A stretch of DNA of 64,000 bases from Drosophila persimilis (GCF_003286085.1 NW_020825479.1:1-64000); one strand, 5' to 3'. Counted from the stretch's first letter, positions 31,527-42,670 are shown. Program-made: numbers and translations. Notes: generated by a model from the sequence alone, not told the origin.

Positions 31527-33738
31527 GGCCCCAAAGTACGTCTACCAAGCTCCGAGTCGTGTTCGATGCTTCGTCCAAGACGTCCTCACAGGTGGCCTTA
31601 AATGACATTCTGATGGTGGGACCTACCATTCAAGAGGAATTATACTCGACACTGCTCCGTTTCCGTCTGCACAGGTTTGCCCTGACTGCTGATGTTAAAA
31701 AGATGTATCGCCAAGTGATGGTGAACGAAGCGGATCGGCAGTTTCAGCTCATAGTGTGGAGAAGAGACCCTTCTGAATCCTTGAGATTATACAAGCTCAA
31801 CACTGTAACCTATGGGACTGGACCAGCCCCATTCTTAGCTATCCGGTGTTTGAAAAGGTTGAGTGAGTCTGCGAAGCTCTCATTCCCTAGAGCTGCTAAC
31901 GTTATTGGGTCCGACTTTTACGTCGATGACTTGTTGACTGGTGCTGCATGCGTAGAGGAGCTAAGGGCAATTAAGTCCGAAGTGTCTCAGGTTCTTCAGA
32001 CCGCAGGGTTTGAGTTGACTAAGTGGTTTTCAAACTCACCCGAGATCACCGCATCTGAGAGCACAGCCAAACCTATAACAATCTCGGATTCAGAGTCGAC
32101 AAAGGCGTTAGGAATCTCATGGTTACCTACTGACGATGCCTTTAAGTTCAAAATTGACAATTCAGTTATGGGTCTCCGAGCGACAAAACGGAACATACTA
32201 TCGGTGACATCAAAGTTGTTTGACCCCCTTGGTTTATTAAGTCCTATCGTTATAAAAGGCAAGATCCTATTGCAGGAGCTTTGGCTTAACAAACTAGATT
32301 GGGATGAGTCGATCCCGCTGCATTTGGAAACAGCGTGGAATAAGTTGAAAAATACACTATCTCAATTGGAAGACATATCCATATCTCGGTTTGTGTATTC
32401 CGATCCGATGTCACCGGTTCAAATACATGCCTTTGCTGACGCCTCCATGAGAGCGTATGGAGCGTGCGTCTATATACGTAGCAGAACTGCAGAAGGTTTA
32501 AAAGTATCATTGTTGACTTCGAAATCCAAAGTAGCGCCGCTCAAGACCAAAACGCTCCCAAGGCTTGAGTTATGTGCCGCTCACCTTCTCGCAGATCTCT
32601 GTCACAGAATCAAGCCCCTATTAAACGTGCCCATTGAACGAGTCGTTTATTGGTCGGATTCAGAGGTAACTCTCCATTGGATCCGGTCTCATCCATCGTC
32701 GTTGTCGACTTTCGTTTCAAATAGAGTGGCTGAGATTCAAGAGTGGTCAGATGATGCTACGTGGCGGCATGTACCCACGAAACAGAACCCAGCAGATATT
32801 GTCTCAAGAGGTTGTGACGTCGACGAAATCGTTCAGTCAATTTGGTTCGAAGGACCATCATTTCTGAAAGAGGAAGAAGAAAACTGGCCCAAGAACGCTC
32901 ATTTCGAACACTCCGATGATCTTCAGCTGGAAAAGAGGAAGACTGCGGTCGGGCTGACCGCGGCTGTGCGAAGTTCGGAGCTGTTAGATGTCATCGAGGG
33001 ATTCTCGTCACACCTCAAACTGCTTAGAGTGTTTGTGTATGTGTTCCGCTTTATAAGAAAATGTAAAGACCCAAGCCTAAAATTCGAAAAAACTATCTCA
33101 CCGACCGAATACAATGAAGCCTTTTATAAAATTGTCGAAATCGTCCAGCATCACGAGTATCAAGGAGAAATCGAAAAGGTTAGGAAAGGATCTACAATTG
33201 GTCCTAGTCTTCAGCGGTTGAACCCATTCATCCATGAAGACACAGGGACTTGGTGTAACTTTTCGTTGTTGCGAGTGGGGGGGCGACTAGCTAAAGCTCC
33301 TATATCATACGATGCCAAGTTTCCTCTGCTTTTGACTAAGCGCTCGCAATTCGTGCGAAGCTATATTCGTCATCTGCACCATTCGAATTTTCATGTCGGC
33401 CCACGAGCACTTGTGAGCATCCTTCGACAGAGCGTGTGGATAGTGAACGCTCAGGAGGTCTGCCGTCAGACAGTTCGATCATGTATGCGCTGTTTTAAAT
33501 GCAAGCCTCGATTGCTGACGCAACTCATAGGGAATTTACCCGCAGATCGACTCCGTGCTCTCCGCCCATTTTCAATTTGCGGCGTTGATTTTTGTGGACC
33601 AGTGCACACGACATTGAAAATTCGCGGAAGGCCCCCATACAAGTCATACATTGCGCTTTTTGTTTGTTTTGCGTCCAAGGCGGTTCACCGAGAAATAGTT
33701 TCCGATCTAACCGATCTAACCTACTCCTACGGGCGGTA
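31527..33738 (+). pseudogene. BEL2 RT-RNase H-integrase N-terminal region
   Basis: RT from 'LRVVFDASSKTS' with 'FYVDDLLTG' (about 31917-31943), RNase H ('HAFADASMRAYGACVY'), integrase zinc region ('HLHHSNFHVGPRAL...CMRCFKC') and the first catalytic Asp in 'GVDFCGP' (about 33585). The frame ends at 33736-33738, just after 'KAVHREIVSDLT'. Confidence 0.88.
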
Positions 33739-34236
33739 GGCAGCGCGCTCCTAACCGCCGAAGAGCTCGCCACAGTCCTCGTCGGCATCGAGGCCATAAT
33801 GAACTCGAGGCCGCTGGGAGCCATCAGCCAAGATCCAAGCGACGGCGAGGCCCTAACACCCGGGCACCTGCTGACAGGCGGGTCGCTCATCGCCCCCCCA
33901 GCACTGCGGACTCCGGACCAGGAGAGTCTCAGTTGCTTGCGGCGATGGCGACTTGTCTCGTCAGTCAGGCAAGCGTTTTGGCAGCGATGGTCCCGCGAAT
34001 ATGTCCTGGGGCTGCAAATTCGGGGCAAATGGCACCAGCAGCAACCGAACCTCGAGGAAGAAGACCTCGTCATCGTGGCCGAGGACAATCTGCCGCCTCA
34101 GGAGTGGCTCGTAGGGAGGGTCATAGCCACGCACGCAGGAGAGGACGGCATGGTCAGGGTCGTCGAAATAAGGACTAGCACTGGAGCGGTTTTTCGGCGG
34201 CCCATACACAAATTAGCGCCGCTCCCAATGTGTTGA
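33713..34236 (+). pseudogene. BEL2 integrase C-terminal region after the active-site deletion
   Basis: In a second frame the sequence resumes with 'LLLRAVGSALLTAEELATVLVG' through 'FWQRWSREYVLGLQIRGKW' and 'DNLPPQEWLVGRV' to a stop at 34234-34236. The expected stretch with the second Asp and the Glu is absent. The join lies in a direct repeat CCGATCTAACCGATCTAA (about 33703-33720). Confidence 0.88.
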
Positions 34237-34264
34237 AGCCGATGCAGGCGTTCAACGGGGCCGG

Positions 34265-34581
34265 TGTTGCGTGACCTTCCATCCATGGCCACAATTATTA
34301 GTTATAGATGGAATTATGAATTATGAAGTCTAGTGTAAGTTAGGCTAGGGCAAAGCGGGAGCGCAATAAAAGCTCGCTCTCTCGCTCTTGGCGAATTCGC
34401 CCCGCTTTGCCACCGTAGGATAGCTAGAGTAAGAGATTTGAATTGTGAAGAAAATATAGTTGTTCGCCAACCTTGAAATAGATCGAGCGTATCAAGTTTT
34501 TCGCCCCGCCAAATAAATAATTTAAATTACAGCCACCCAAAGTTTTCGGTAACTGATTAGAAAAACTCTTCTAATTTTTCA
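34265..34581 (+). repeat. BEL2 3' LTR
   Basis: 317 bp, matching 28536-28852 except for G for T (about 34408) and T for A (about 34576). It is preceded by a purine-rich tract (AACGGGGCCGG). Confidence 0.92.
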
Positions 34582-34877
34582 ATTACTCTAAAGAGAGTAA
34601 ATATAGATTAGAAATAGCATATAAACGAGCAAGGATTATGCTCGAGGAGCATAAAATTAAAAATAAACAGCTATATGACTTAAAGTTAAAAGATTTAAAT
34701 TTAGCTGTAGGAGATAAAGTTTTATTGAAAAGTGAAACAGGACATAAGCTAGATTTTAAATATATAGGACCATATAGAGTAGAAAGTATCGGAGAAAGAA
34801 ATAACGTCATAATCTCTGATAATAAAAACAAAACTCAGAAAGTACATAAGGATAGGTTAAAGATTTGCAATTATTAA
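34582..34877 (+). pseudogene. 412-like integrase C-terminus, copy D
   Basis: Continues the integrase after BEL2 ('RLEIAYKRARIMLEEHK', 'VGDKVLLKSETGHKLDFK', 'GPYRVESIGE'), the typical C-terminal DNA-binding part, ending in 'KICNY' and TAA at 34875-34877. Confidence 0.9.
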
Positions 34878-35126
34878 TCATTTTTTAGTATGGCCATACA
34901 TAAATATAAACCATAAAAATATACTATTCTGCATTTATATTCAAATAACTTTTAAATTTTATCAATATTAATTAAAGTTCAATACTCTAATAATTGACTA
35001 AAAAGAAAAAAAAAATATATATATATAAATTGTCTTTTTAAGAATACATAACTCGTATACATATATAGTAAAAGCTAAAAATAAAATAACTTCATTAGAT
35101 TACGTTATTTTTCAAAAGGTGGGAGA
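34878..35126 (+). other. 412-like 3' untranslated region and polypurine tract
   Basis: AT-rich, with a TATATA run at about 35013-35028. AAAAGGTGGGAGA (35114-35126) immediately before the LTR is the polypurine tract that primes plus-strand DNA. There is no env gene. Confidence 0.8.
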
Positions 35127-35557
35127 TGTAGTATGCTCATATTAAAGTAAAGTAAAGTATTCATTATTTCGAATACCCACTGTACCGACGGTACTTAAAG
35201 AATACACACTGTAACACTTTGTTTCAGTGTTTGCGTAACAATAAAGTCCCAGTGCAGCGTCAGCATGTTCCCATGACTTGACGGCTCTAATATACATGCA
35301 TACACACATATATCTTCCCTCGCGCTCTTGCTGCCAACAGCGCTGAGCATATTCACACATATACATACTAACATATAAGAGATAAGAACACATAGTTCTG
35401 CCGCTCCGCTGCCGGCGTCACTGGCAGCGCAGCTCCGCGGCTTTTGGCTTACAAAAGCCCAAAACACAATTTTAAAATTCAGAACATAAAACAAAATAAA
35501 ACAGATCGGAGGGTTGAGCCCCAACGATCCAAAAAAAGGATTGTACATCGTTTTACA
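35127..35557 (+). repeat. 412-like 3' LTR
   Basis: 431 bp, TGTAGTATGCTC to CGTTTTACA. It lacks 54 bp present in the 5' LTR, between a CCCAG and a CCCAAG, and differs at several bases. No target duplication can be checked because the 5' end is truncated. Confidence 0.9.
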
Positions 35558-36540
35558 AAAGTAATAAATTCGTTAATAAAGCATCATGTTCATGTTCTCA
35601 TTAAATTGGAATCATTCTTCTTGTAGTAGTCCTAATATGTTCCGCAGTTCCGCAGTTCCGCAAATCTTCCAGCAGGTAGTGGCTTCGTGAAGATGTCAGC
35701 AAGTTGGTTGTCTGTATTAATATACTCAAGAGAAATCTAATTAGTTTCTATCTGTTCTCTTGAAAAATGATATTTTATATCAATATGCTTTGCTCTTTTA
35801 TGACATGATGGATTATTTGCAATGCTAATACAGCCTTAGTTGTCTTCATAAATTTTTATGGGTTTGTCGAGTTTAAGATTAATACTATTTAAAGGAGACT
35901 TTAGCCATAAAGCTTCTCTTATAGCTTCAAATAGGGCCATATTCAGCTTCAGTTGATGAAGCTGCCACTGAATTCTGTCTTTTTGTATTCCAACAAATTA
36001 AATTGGAATCGAAAATTTTAAACAAATAACCCGTTGTACTTTTTCTATCAATCTCATTACTACCCCAATCGGAATCTACATAGCCAACTAATGTATTTTC
36101 AAATTATGTATTCTTTTTAAATATAAGCTTCATAACGATAGTTCCCTTTAAATATCTAATAACCCTTTTTAAACATTGCCATAACTCAGCATTGTTCTTG
36201 CGACTATATCTACTCAAGATATTTACAGCGGTAGTTAAATCTGGTCGTGTACACAGCATTATGTACATTAAACATCCAATAACGTAACCTTATTGGAGTG
36301 GAGCATTGTAGTCTTCATCTGAGTTAAGTAACTCATAATTTAGTTTATTTAGTAATGGAGTACTGACTGAATTGCAACTATCCATGTTAAATTTATTTAA
36401 AATTCTTTTTACATATGCAGCTTGACTCAAATATATTTTGTCTTCAAACATTTCTACTCTGATACCGATAAAATGTTTTATCTCATTTAAGTCAGTTGTT
36501 AAGCTATTAAGCTTTTTTAATAACTGTTGCAATTTGAAGT
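35558..36540 (-). pseudogene. copia-like pol 3' fragment, copy 2
   Basis: Same region as copy 1, stop at 35612-35614, with the shared TAA after 'KIYEDN' (about 35836) and further stops. It differs from the 49-57 kb copies at scattered bases, e.g. 'MFEDKIYLSQ' for 'NTKDKIYLSQ', and groups with the copies at 37877 and 62933 in parts. Confidence 0.75.
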
Positions 36541-36701
36541 TAATGAAAGTCGCAATTTATTTGCATATGTAAACCAACTTATCGCGTATGTACATATGGG
36601 GATGATTGGGCGAACGATTGATGCGAGGATGTTAATCTAATAGCTGCGACGATTAGCTCAAGACTGCCCATGCAATGGTTGTCGGGCCAAATTGCCGGGC
36701 C
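36541..36701. repeat. Segment S, copy 2
   Basis: S with the terminal GGGCCAAATTGCCGGGCC, here followed by the BEL3 LTR end instead of BEL3 coding sequence. Confidence 0.6.
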
Positions 36702-37270
36702 CTATGCAGCAAGCTCACACTCGAGCGAGAGCGTATGATAGCCCGAGAGCGATAGAGCTGCTCGGGGACGCTGTTAAGCGTTTCGACACACCCCCTTCCG
36801 CCCCCGCAAAGGACGAAAATCTGGGGCAACCACAAATCTCAGAGACTATTAAGGCTAGAGTAAACTAATTTGGTATCCGCACTTTTGTTAGATCTCACTA
36901 TAAAATGTTCCGAATTTCGCCCCACCCCCATCCGCCCCCACAAAGAACGAAAATCTGTTGCATCCACAATATTGCAGATTCGAGAATCATTTTTATAGCC
37001 AATAGGAACAAATCAATTCGAGAAAACTAAAAACGCAGAATCATAGAGAATGACCATATCTATCAGATTGCTGAGTCTGGATCAGATCGGATCATTTGGC
37101 TACGCAGCGCCCGACGTCACGCTCAGACTGATTTTCTGTCTCTCTCGCACGCACTCTTTGTCGTGTCGTTTAATATTAGCGGCGTCTGCCGGAAGAGAGC
37201 CATACTGACTTAGTATCGGGTATAACTGTAGAGTTGCGGTGTCCGCAGCAACTCACAACGTTCCCCTTCG
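36702..37270 (+). mobile_element. BEL3 LTR scrap joined to truncated DINE-like element H2
   Basis: 36702-36780 matches the BEL3 LTR scrap at 45594-45670. At 'GCTGTTAAGCG' it joins the 3' half of a DINE-like element (from CACACCCCCTTCCGCC), which keeps its hairpin (about 37230-37256) and its end CGTTCCCCTTCG. The same join occurs at 63655. Confidence 0.75.
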
Positions 37271-37672
37271 CTTTTTTAAAATTAATGTTATTTATTGGGG
37301 AGCAGAAAGTTTGTCGGTAGTAGTAGTGGTGGTGGGGGGAAGGGACTTTTGTCATGACAGGGGGCACGGCACTGCACGGCACACGACAGACACCACAAGA
37401 CAACAGGGCACCACGGAAAAACGGAAATGGCGACACGGCAAAAACAATCAAAAGGCGACACGAAACGACACGACACGGTTATAAACTTACGTCCGACGAT
37501 CGTAACCTCTCGAGCGGGTGGACGAGATGAGAGTGGCAGACGAGGTTCATGGTGGAACACTCTATGTCCGCCAACTCCCACACTCTCCCCTCCACTCGAA
37601 AGACCCGATCGCCGATCGTCATTTACCGGTGCTCTCACCCCCGGTTCCACTTTCACTCACCCCAATATTTAG
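37271..37672 (-). repeat. Segment L, copy 2 (partial)
   Basis: The LTR-proximal part of L only, from the 'TTAATGTTATTTATTGGGG' motif to the copia LTR edge. It contains the GGTAGTAGTAGTGG block that is also in the copies at 55270 and 62001. Confidence 0.6.
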
Positions 37673-37876
37673 TGAGATGAAAGAAGTCCTGGGGCAGCAG
37701 TACCGATAAGTAGGCAATGGAAAATTTCATGGCTGTTTTAGTGACTTTTAGTGACTGTCTGTGTTGTTGTTGGTTCATGGCCCGTGTCGCATGTTCTCTG
37801 TGCTGTTTGTATTGGCTGCTCTGTTGTAAGGGGATGGGTTGGGAAGGGAAGGGGGAAATTTGCCTGCTCCCGTATA
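37673..37876. other. Short copia LTR remnant and about 190 bp of otherwise unseen sequence
   Basis: 14 bp of the copia LTR end, then sequence (37687-37876) that does not match any other part of the window. It is GC-moderate, holds a GTGACTTTTAGTGACT small repeat and a G-rich stretch near 37835-37860, and ends in TATATATA. No coding signal. Confidence 0.45.
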
Positions 37877-38029
37877 TATATTTTGTCTTCAAACATTTCT
37901 ACTCTGATACCGATAAAATGTTTTATCTCATTTAAGTCCGTTGTTAAGCTATTAAGCGTTTTTAATAACTGTTGCAATTTGAAGTTATTGAAAATCGAGA
38001 GGCTGTTTATAATTCACAATTTATGTGCA
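37877..38029 (-). pseudogene. copia-like fragment, copy 3, cut by the errantivirus
   Basis: A short stretch of the copia fragment's 5' end plus the start of S, interrupted at TGCA by the errantivirus; S continues at 45454. Confidence 0.7.
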
Positions 38030-38561
38030 AATTAAGTAACTGCGGTAGCGGATTGTGTTTTTAAAAAGTTTTTATTTTACTTCGAACTTCACTGATATAG
38101 ATTTAAGTAGAGGGTCACAAAGGAATTCCGGGCCAAGGGATTGCGCGATCTTAATATTTAGCTAGACTTTGCGGTGTCGCTGCTGGATCAAGACTGATTT
38201 GAACTTTCTGATCTTTGCATTGTTGATCCCTTTCGGGAATCGTTTTTCTATAAACATTTCAATTGATTTCGCCATCCCGAGTATTGGATTTCGTCATCCA
38301 AAGAGAGAACTGTAAAAGGCCTAAAGTGCAGGATCTGCAGAAAGCCGGGAGTGAGATTGTTTATGAGAAGCCGGGTGTGGGCAAACATTGGTTTTCCATT
38401 TAGGCGAGTGTCAAAGATTGGGATTGCGGCGGGGGCGCTTGAGATTGTACATCTTAGAAATCAATTAGGCGGAGGCCCAAGATTGAAATTGTTTTCGTTT
38501 TGGAAAGCCAAAGATTGTTTACAACTCGTATAAGAGCTCAATGGAATTGGGTACGTTAACT
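38030..38561 (-). repeat. Errantivirus 3' LTR
   Basis: On the minus strand it begins AGTTAACGTACCC. The part 38037-38561 is identical to 44929-45453. The outermost bases (38030-38036) differ from the matching 5' LTR bases at two positions, so the exact end is uncertain. CCCCCC at 38562-38567 (GGGGGG on the minus strand) is the polypurine tract. Confidence 0.9.
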
Positions 38562-38684
38562 CCCCCCATTCTTAAATGTTTCGTCCCGATACATTTTGAA
38601 GTTCTGATAGAGCTCTAATTTCTTCTGACAGTATTTGAATGTTGCTTTTCACTATTTCTTCTGACGGTATTCTTATTGATTTAA

Positions 38685-39685
38685 TCATTTTAATTTGGTT
38701 AATTTGGTTAATTTATAGCCGAAGTAAAATAACATTATCAATATCAAAATGATTAAAAATAATGTTGTTAATGGTAAGGCCGTATTACCTAATGTTATAA
38801 GGGGATTTAAAATATTAACATTATCAAAAGAAAATTGCTTATCATTCGATTGTATATAATCAACTAATTCAAAATCGCTATATCTATGATGCGATATATA
38901 TCTTAGAATTTTACCCTTATCATTTATGTGGGTTATATTATTTATTACAATTGTGTTGTTGAATATAAGGAGATACGATCCTAACAAAGTAGTATTGTCT
39001 ACGATATTTTTGCCTGAAACTAATATGGCACCATCCTGAATGATGTCTATTTCTTTGTTTTTTCCCTTTTTTTAGTGCAGTTGGCTTTAAAGCCATTAAG
39101 TAAATTGGTGAAACAGGTATTCTTTAAATTTATTTGTGCGTAATTGTTAAAAGTTTCACTTTTAAAATTATTCATTAAATAGTATTTCTCCTTACATTTA
39201 CAAACTTTTTCACTTATAACTAACATTCCATCATTTTGTGAGATGGCTCTTGCATGGTAAAACTTGCAAATATCTTTAATTTGAGGATATTTTATGTAAA
39301 TGATTATTAAATCTGCATTTCGAATTATTTTAACCGTTGCTATGTCCAGCAGATCAGACAGTTCAACAGGATGCTTATAAATGTCCTCTATTTCGTTTTT
39401 ATTTAAAATTTTTGTATTGAAAATGTTTACTTTTAAGAGGGTTATGGTATCAACTAAATTTAGTAGGTCAAAAGTTATTAATTTTAAACGATGCTTTCTC
39501 AGTATCGTTTCTTCATTGAAGATGACATTTTTTAATGAATTTGATAGCAATTCAATTTCTTTGAAAAATTTGGAATTTATTACAAATTGTTTATTATTAT
39601 TTTCAGTTAATTCATTTACTTTATTTTGTATTTTCAAAAAGTCGTCAATATAACAAAAGTCAGTATAAGTATATTCGCATACATT
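38685..39685 (-). pseudogene. Errantivirus env remnant
   Basis: Homolog of the insect errantivirus envelope, a baculovirus-F-like fusion glycoprotein. What remains: a hydrophobic, signal-peptide-like start at about 39683, just after a pyrimidine-rich splice-acceptor-like TTTTTTCCAG; then, in another frame, the transmembrane-subunit ectodomain (39637-39047, with an N/K-rich heptad-like stretch near its start and a Cys cluster); a break; and the C-terminal part (38987-38685) with a hydrophobic anchor 'LTTLFLIILILIMLFYFGY'. The surface subunit, cleavage site and fusion peptide are missing. It cannot make a working envelope. Confidence 0.8.
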
Positions 39686-39700
39686 TTCTGGAAAAAATAT

Positions 39701-40580
39701 TTAATATTTGATGTTATCTTTATGTATAATTCTGTTTCTATTGTTGATTATAATTTTATTCGGTCGATTTTCCTTAACTACCTGCTTTTTGTATCGGGAT
39801 TGAAGTTTATTTCTTTCCCCGAATTTCTTTTCATAAACTACTTCTCCTATTTTATAATCTTTTTCTCTTCTATCTTTGTTATGTAGCTTAAGCATTTTGG
39901 TCTGAGCTTCCTTAAGTAATATTGGATTATGTTTGTGTTCTATTTTGTTATACAATATGTCATATGGCATTTGATTGGTCGTTGAATGTATCGTCAGGTT
40001 ATATTTCAGTGCCGCTCTTATTGTTATTTCTGAATAATCTGTTAGATTTAGTTCGTCCTTGATGCACCGCGCTATTTCTGTTAGTGTGGAATGTACCCTT
40101 TCTACCTGACCATTTGAGGTGCTGTGTCTGGGATCAGCATAATAAATAGTTAAGTTACTTCTTTGTATGAATGATCTAAATTGTGCTGAAGTAAAGCTTG
40201 GTTCGTTGTCAGTCATTAATGATGTTGCTAACGGAAAGTGTTGCAAAATTTCCATTACCTTATTTTCAATGTTTAATTTACTTGGAATTTCCTTGACCAC
40301 CAAGTATTTGGAATAAGCATCTATACAAGTTATGAATGTTAGGTTTTGGGCATAGTATATGTCTAAGTGTAATTGATCTCCTTCTTTTGCTGGAATGGGA
40401 GCTTCCCCAATTGGAATTTTTACAGGGTGTCTGTGATATTTGTTTTTGTTACAGATCTCACAATTTTTTATATATTCTTTTAATTTTTTGTGCAGGTTTG
40501 GCCAATAATACAGCTTAGTTATTTGTTTGTAATTTTCGTCTAGTCCTCTATGGGCTCTGCAATGTGTTTCTTCTATAATT
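39701..40580 (-). pseudogene. Errantivirus integrase
   Basis: Frame open from at least 40510 to 39701: zinc region 'CEICNKNKYHRHP', first Asp in 'LDIYYAQ', second Asp in 'MTDNEPSF' and Glu in 'VERVHSTL'. The C-terminal tail 'YKIGEVVYEKKF' is followed by a basic end. The core catalytic residues are all present. It is separated from RNase H by frameshifts around 40760-40830, so it would not be made as part of Pol. Confidence 0.85.
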
Positions 40581-40827
40581 ATAGCTTTATCTTCTGAATT
40601 TACTACATCTTGGAGGAATTTTCTCGTGAAGAGAAATTTATTTATGAAGTTTTCCTTTAGCTTATTTTGGATAAGGTATAAATCTTCTAAAGTGCAGTGT
40701 ATTCCTGTGGTGAGGCTGAATAAATTCTTTTAAAATGATTAGCAGATTGTCAACCGTATCAAATTCAATAATATGTCGGGTATTTTCATAACTCTTACTA
40801 ACTCATGAACTGTGAATCTTCCTTGCG

Positions 40828-41283
40828 CTAATAGTAGCTGCTGCTAAATTGGTTTAGAGGCTTGCTAGTCTCTTGAATGACGTTTTCAAAACTACTCTCT
40901 GCTGAATGCTGAGTATTTATGTCTGATTCTGATTCTGTCTGGTCGACATCACTATCTGTCATATGATTTATTTTAATCCGAGATAAAGCGTCCGCTACTA
41001 CGTTAGTTGAGCCTGGCTTATAAATGATTTTTGGTGTGAAACTTTCTATGAAGTAATACCAACGTTTCATTTCAACATTTGGATTTTTTTGCGACATTGC
41101 AAAGGACAAAGGTTGGTGATCTGTATGTATTTCAATTCCACTCACTCCGTATAAATAATTTCGCAAATTTTTTAATGCCCATACAATAGCTAATAATTCT
41201 TTTTTATTAGTAGCATATAATTGCTCGGTTTTACTTAAAGTTTTAGAAATAAATGTTATGGGATTCTTGCGACAAAACTGCAC
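40828..41283 (-). pseudogene. Errantivirus RNase H, C-terminal part
   Basis: 'EQLYATNKKELLAIVWALKN' and 'TDHQPLSFAMSQ', then 'PGSTNVVADALSRI' and an acidic linker. It starts after a frameshift inside the 'GAVLSQ' region (about 41270) and ends at a premature stop at 40828-40830. Confidence 0.85.
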
Positions 41284-41659
41284 CTATTGCTATGTCCGAT
41301 GCATCTGTGGTTAATGTGAATTTTTTATTGTAATCTGGTTGTACTAATTCAATATGTGCTATTAAACTGTCCTTTAAATTATTAAATGCTCCAATTGCTG
41401 GTTCATCCAGCTGTATTAATGTTTTCTTGGATGCCCTTCGTGAAACTTTCCCATTTACTCCACTCAGATATTTTGTTAAAGGTTTGGCAATTGTGGCATA
41501 ATTTCGGACAAATTTTCTGTAATACCCTGTTAGTCCTAAGAAGCTACGTAGCTCTCTGATATTTTTAGGAATTGGATAGTTTTGTATTGTGGAGATTTTG
41601 TCTGGATCTGTTTTAATGATATTTTGGGAAACAATGTATCCCAGAAATTTGGTTTCCAA
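41243..41659 (-). pseudogene. Errantivirus RT thumb / RNase H N-terminal part
   Basis: 'KFLGYIVSQNIIKTDPDKI', 'LRSFLGLTGYYRKFVRNYA' and the RNase H start 'FTLTTDASDIAIGAVLSQ'. It is in a different frame from the RT fingers/palm because of a one-base change in the A8 run (T8 on the plus strand, about 41674-41681). Confidence 0.85.
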
Positions 41660-42669
41660 TTGAAAGAATTTATGTTTTTTTTCATGTTAGCGTTTTGCAA
41701 TATCTGTATTATATGAATTAGATCTTTATAATGTTGTTCTATAGTTTTTGAAAATATTATTATATCGTCCATATAGAAGTGACAAGTTTTCCCAACTTGT
41801 TCTCTAAGTATATCGTCCATTGCCCTTTGGAAAATTCTGGGAGCGTTCGTCAATCCCATAGGCATTCTTAGAAATTCATATTTGCCGTTATTTATGGAAA
41901 AAGATGTTTTTTCAATATCTGATTCCCTCATTAAAATCTGATAGAAACCTGACTCTAAATCAATGGCCGAGAAATACTTTGCCTTACCTAAATTGGCAAG
42001 GATTACTGAAGGATCTTGCATAGGGTATCTATCCGGTATGGTGTTTTCATTAAGTTTCTTAAAGTCTATTACTAATCTATGTTTAGGAGTTCCGTCCTCA
42101 TTTACTCCCTTCTTTGGTACTACTATTACCGGTGAGTTATATGGGCTTTTACTAGGTCTGATTATACCTTCATCTAACATTTTACTTATTTCGTTATTAA
42201 CGAAATCGTTAACCGAATAAGCGTATGGATACTGCTTGCCATATATCATATATGCCGGTCTATCATGTTCAGTGTTAATCTCTCCTTTTATATCCGTTCT
42301 GAACGGTAACTGTAAATTTATATTGGCATGGTCTTCTTCGATGATAGATACCATTTTCTCTCTGAGATTTTCTAAATTGTCCTCTTTGTAGGTTATTGTG
42401 TTATACAATTTCATTTTTTTCAATTCAGAATTTGCATAATTTTGAATGTCGGATATTTCTACGACGGCGCGTTCAGGATTTTTGCATCCCAAACTTTTAA
42501 ATTGTTCATTGTCGGATAATTCAACGACGGCGGGTTCAGGATATTTTAATCCCAAACTATTAAAACTTTGGATGTCGGATAATTCAACGACGGCGGGTTC
42601 AGGATATTTGAATCCCAAACTATTGACGGATAATTCTTCGTCGGCGTGCTCAGGATTTTTTGATCCCAA
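41536..42669 (-). pseudogene. Errantivirus RT fingers/palm with repeat-expanded N-terminal linker
   Basis: It begins with four repeats of about 21 residues, unlike any Pol linker I know, then RT: 'HRLVIDFKKLNENTIPDRYP', 'YFSAIDLESGFYQI', 'FLRMPMGLTNAPRIFQRAM' and 'CHFYMDDIIIF' (the YMDD box, about 41760-41780). It loses frame at the A8 run near 41680, so the thumb, RNase H and integrase are not translated with it. The upstream join to protease also needs a frame change in A-rich sequence near 42690-42710. Confidence 0.85.
42430..42665 (-). repeat. 63-bp tandem repeat inside errantivirus pol
   Basis: About 3.7 units with a 63-bp period, in frame. Each unit reads SLG-K-(Y/N)PE-A-VE-SD plus a variable tail ('SLGFKYPEPAVVELSD', 'SLGLKYPEPAVVELSD', 'SLGCKNPERAVVEISD', and a more divergent first unit). 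TCGGATAATTCAACGACGG recurs at 42512 and 42575. Confidence 0.92.
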
Positions 42670-42670
42670 G

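Larger units (their letters stand above)
28536..34581 (+). mobile_element. BEL2: internally deleted BEL/Pao element
   Basis: 6046-bp insertion in the 412-like integrase with 317-bp LTRs (TGTTGCG...TTTCA) and target duplication ATTAC (28531-28535 and 34582-34586). The LTRs differ at two positions by eye. The coding region has one stop codon and two deletions, including the integrase active site, so this copy cannot insert itself. It is on the plus strand, opposite to BEL1, and of a clearly different family. Confidence 0.92.
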
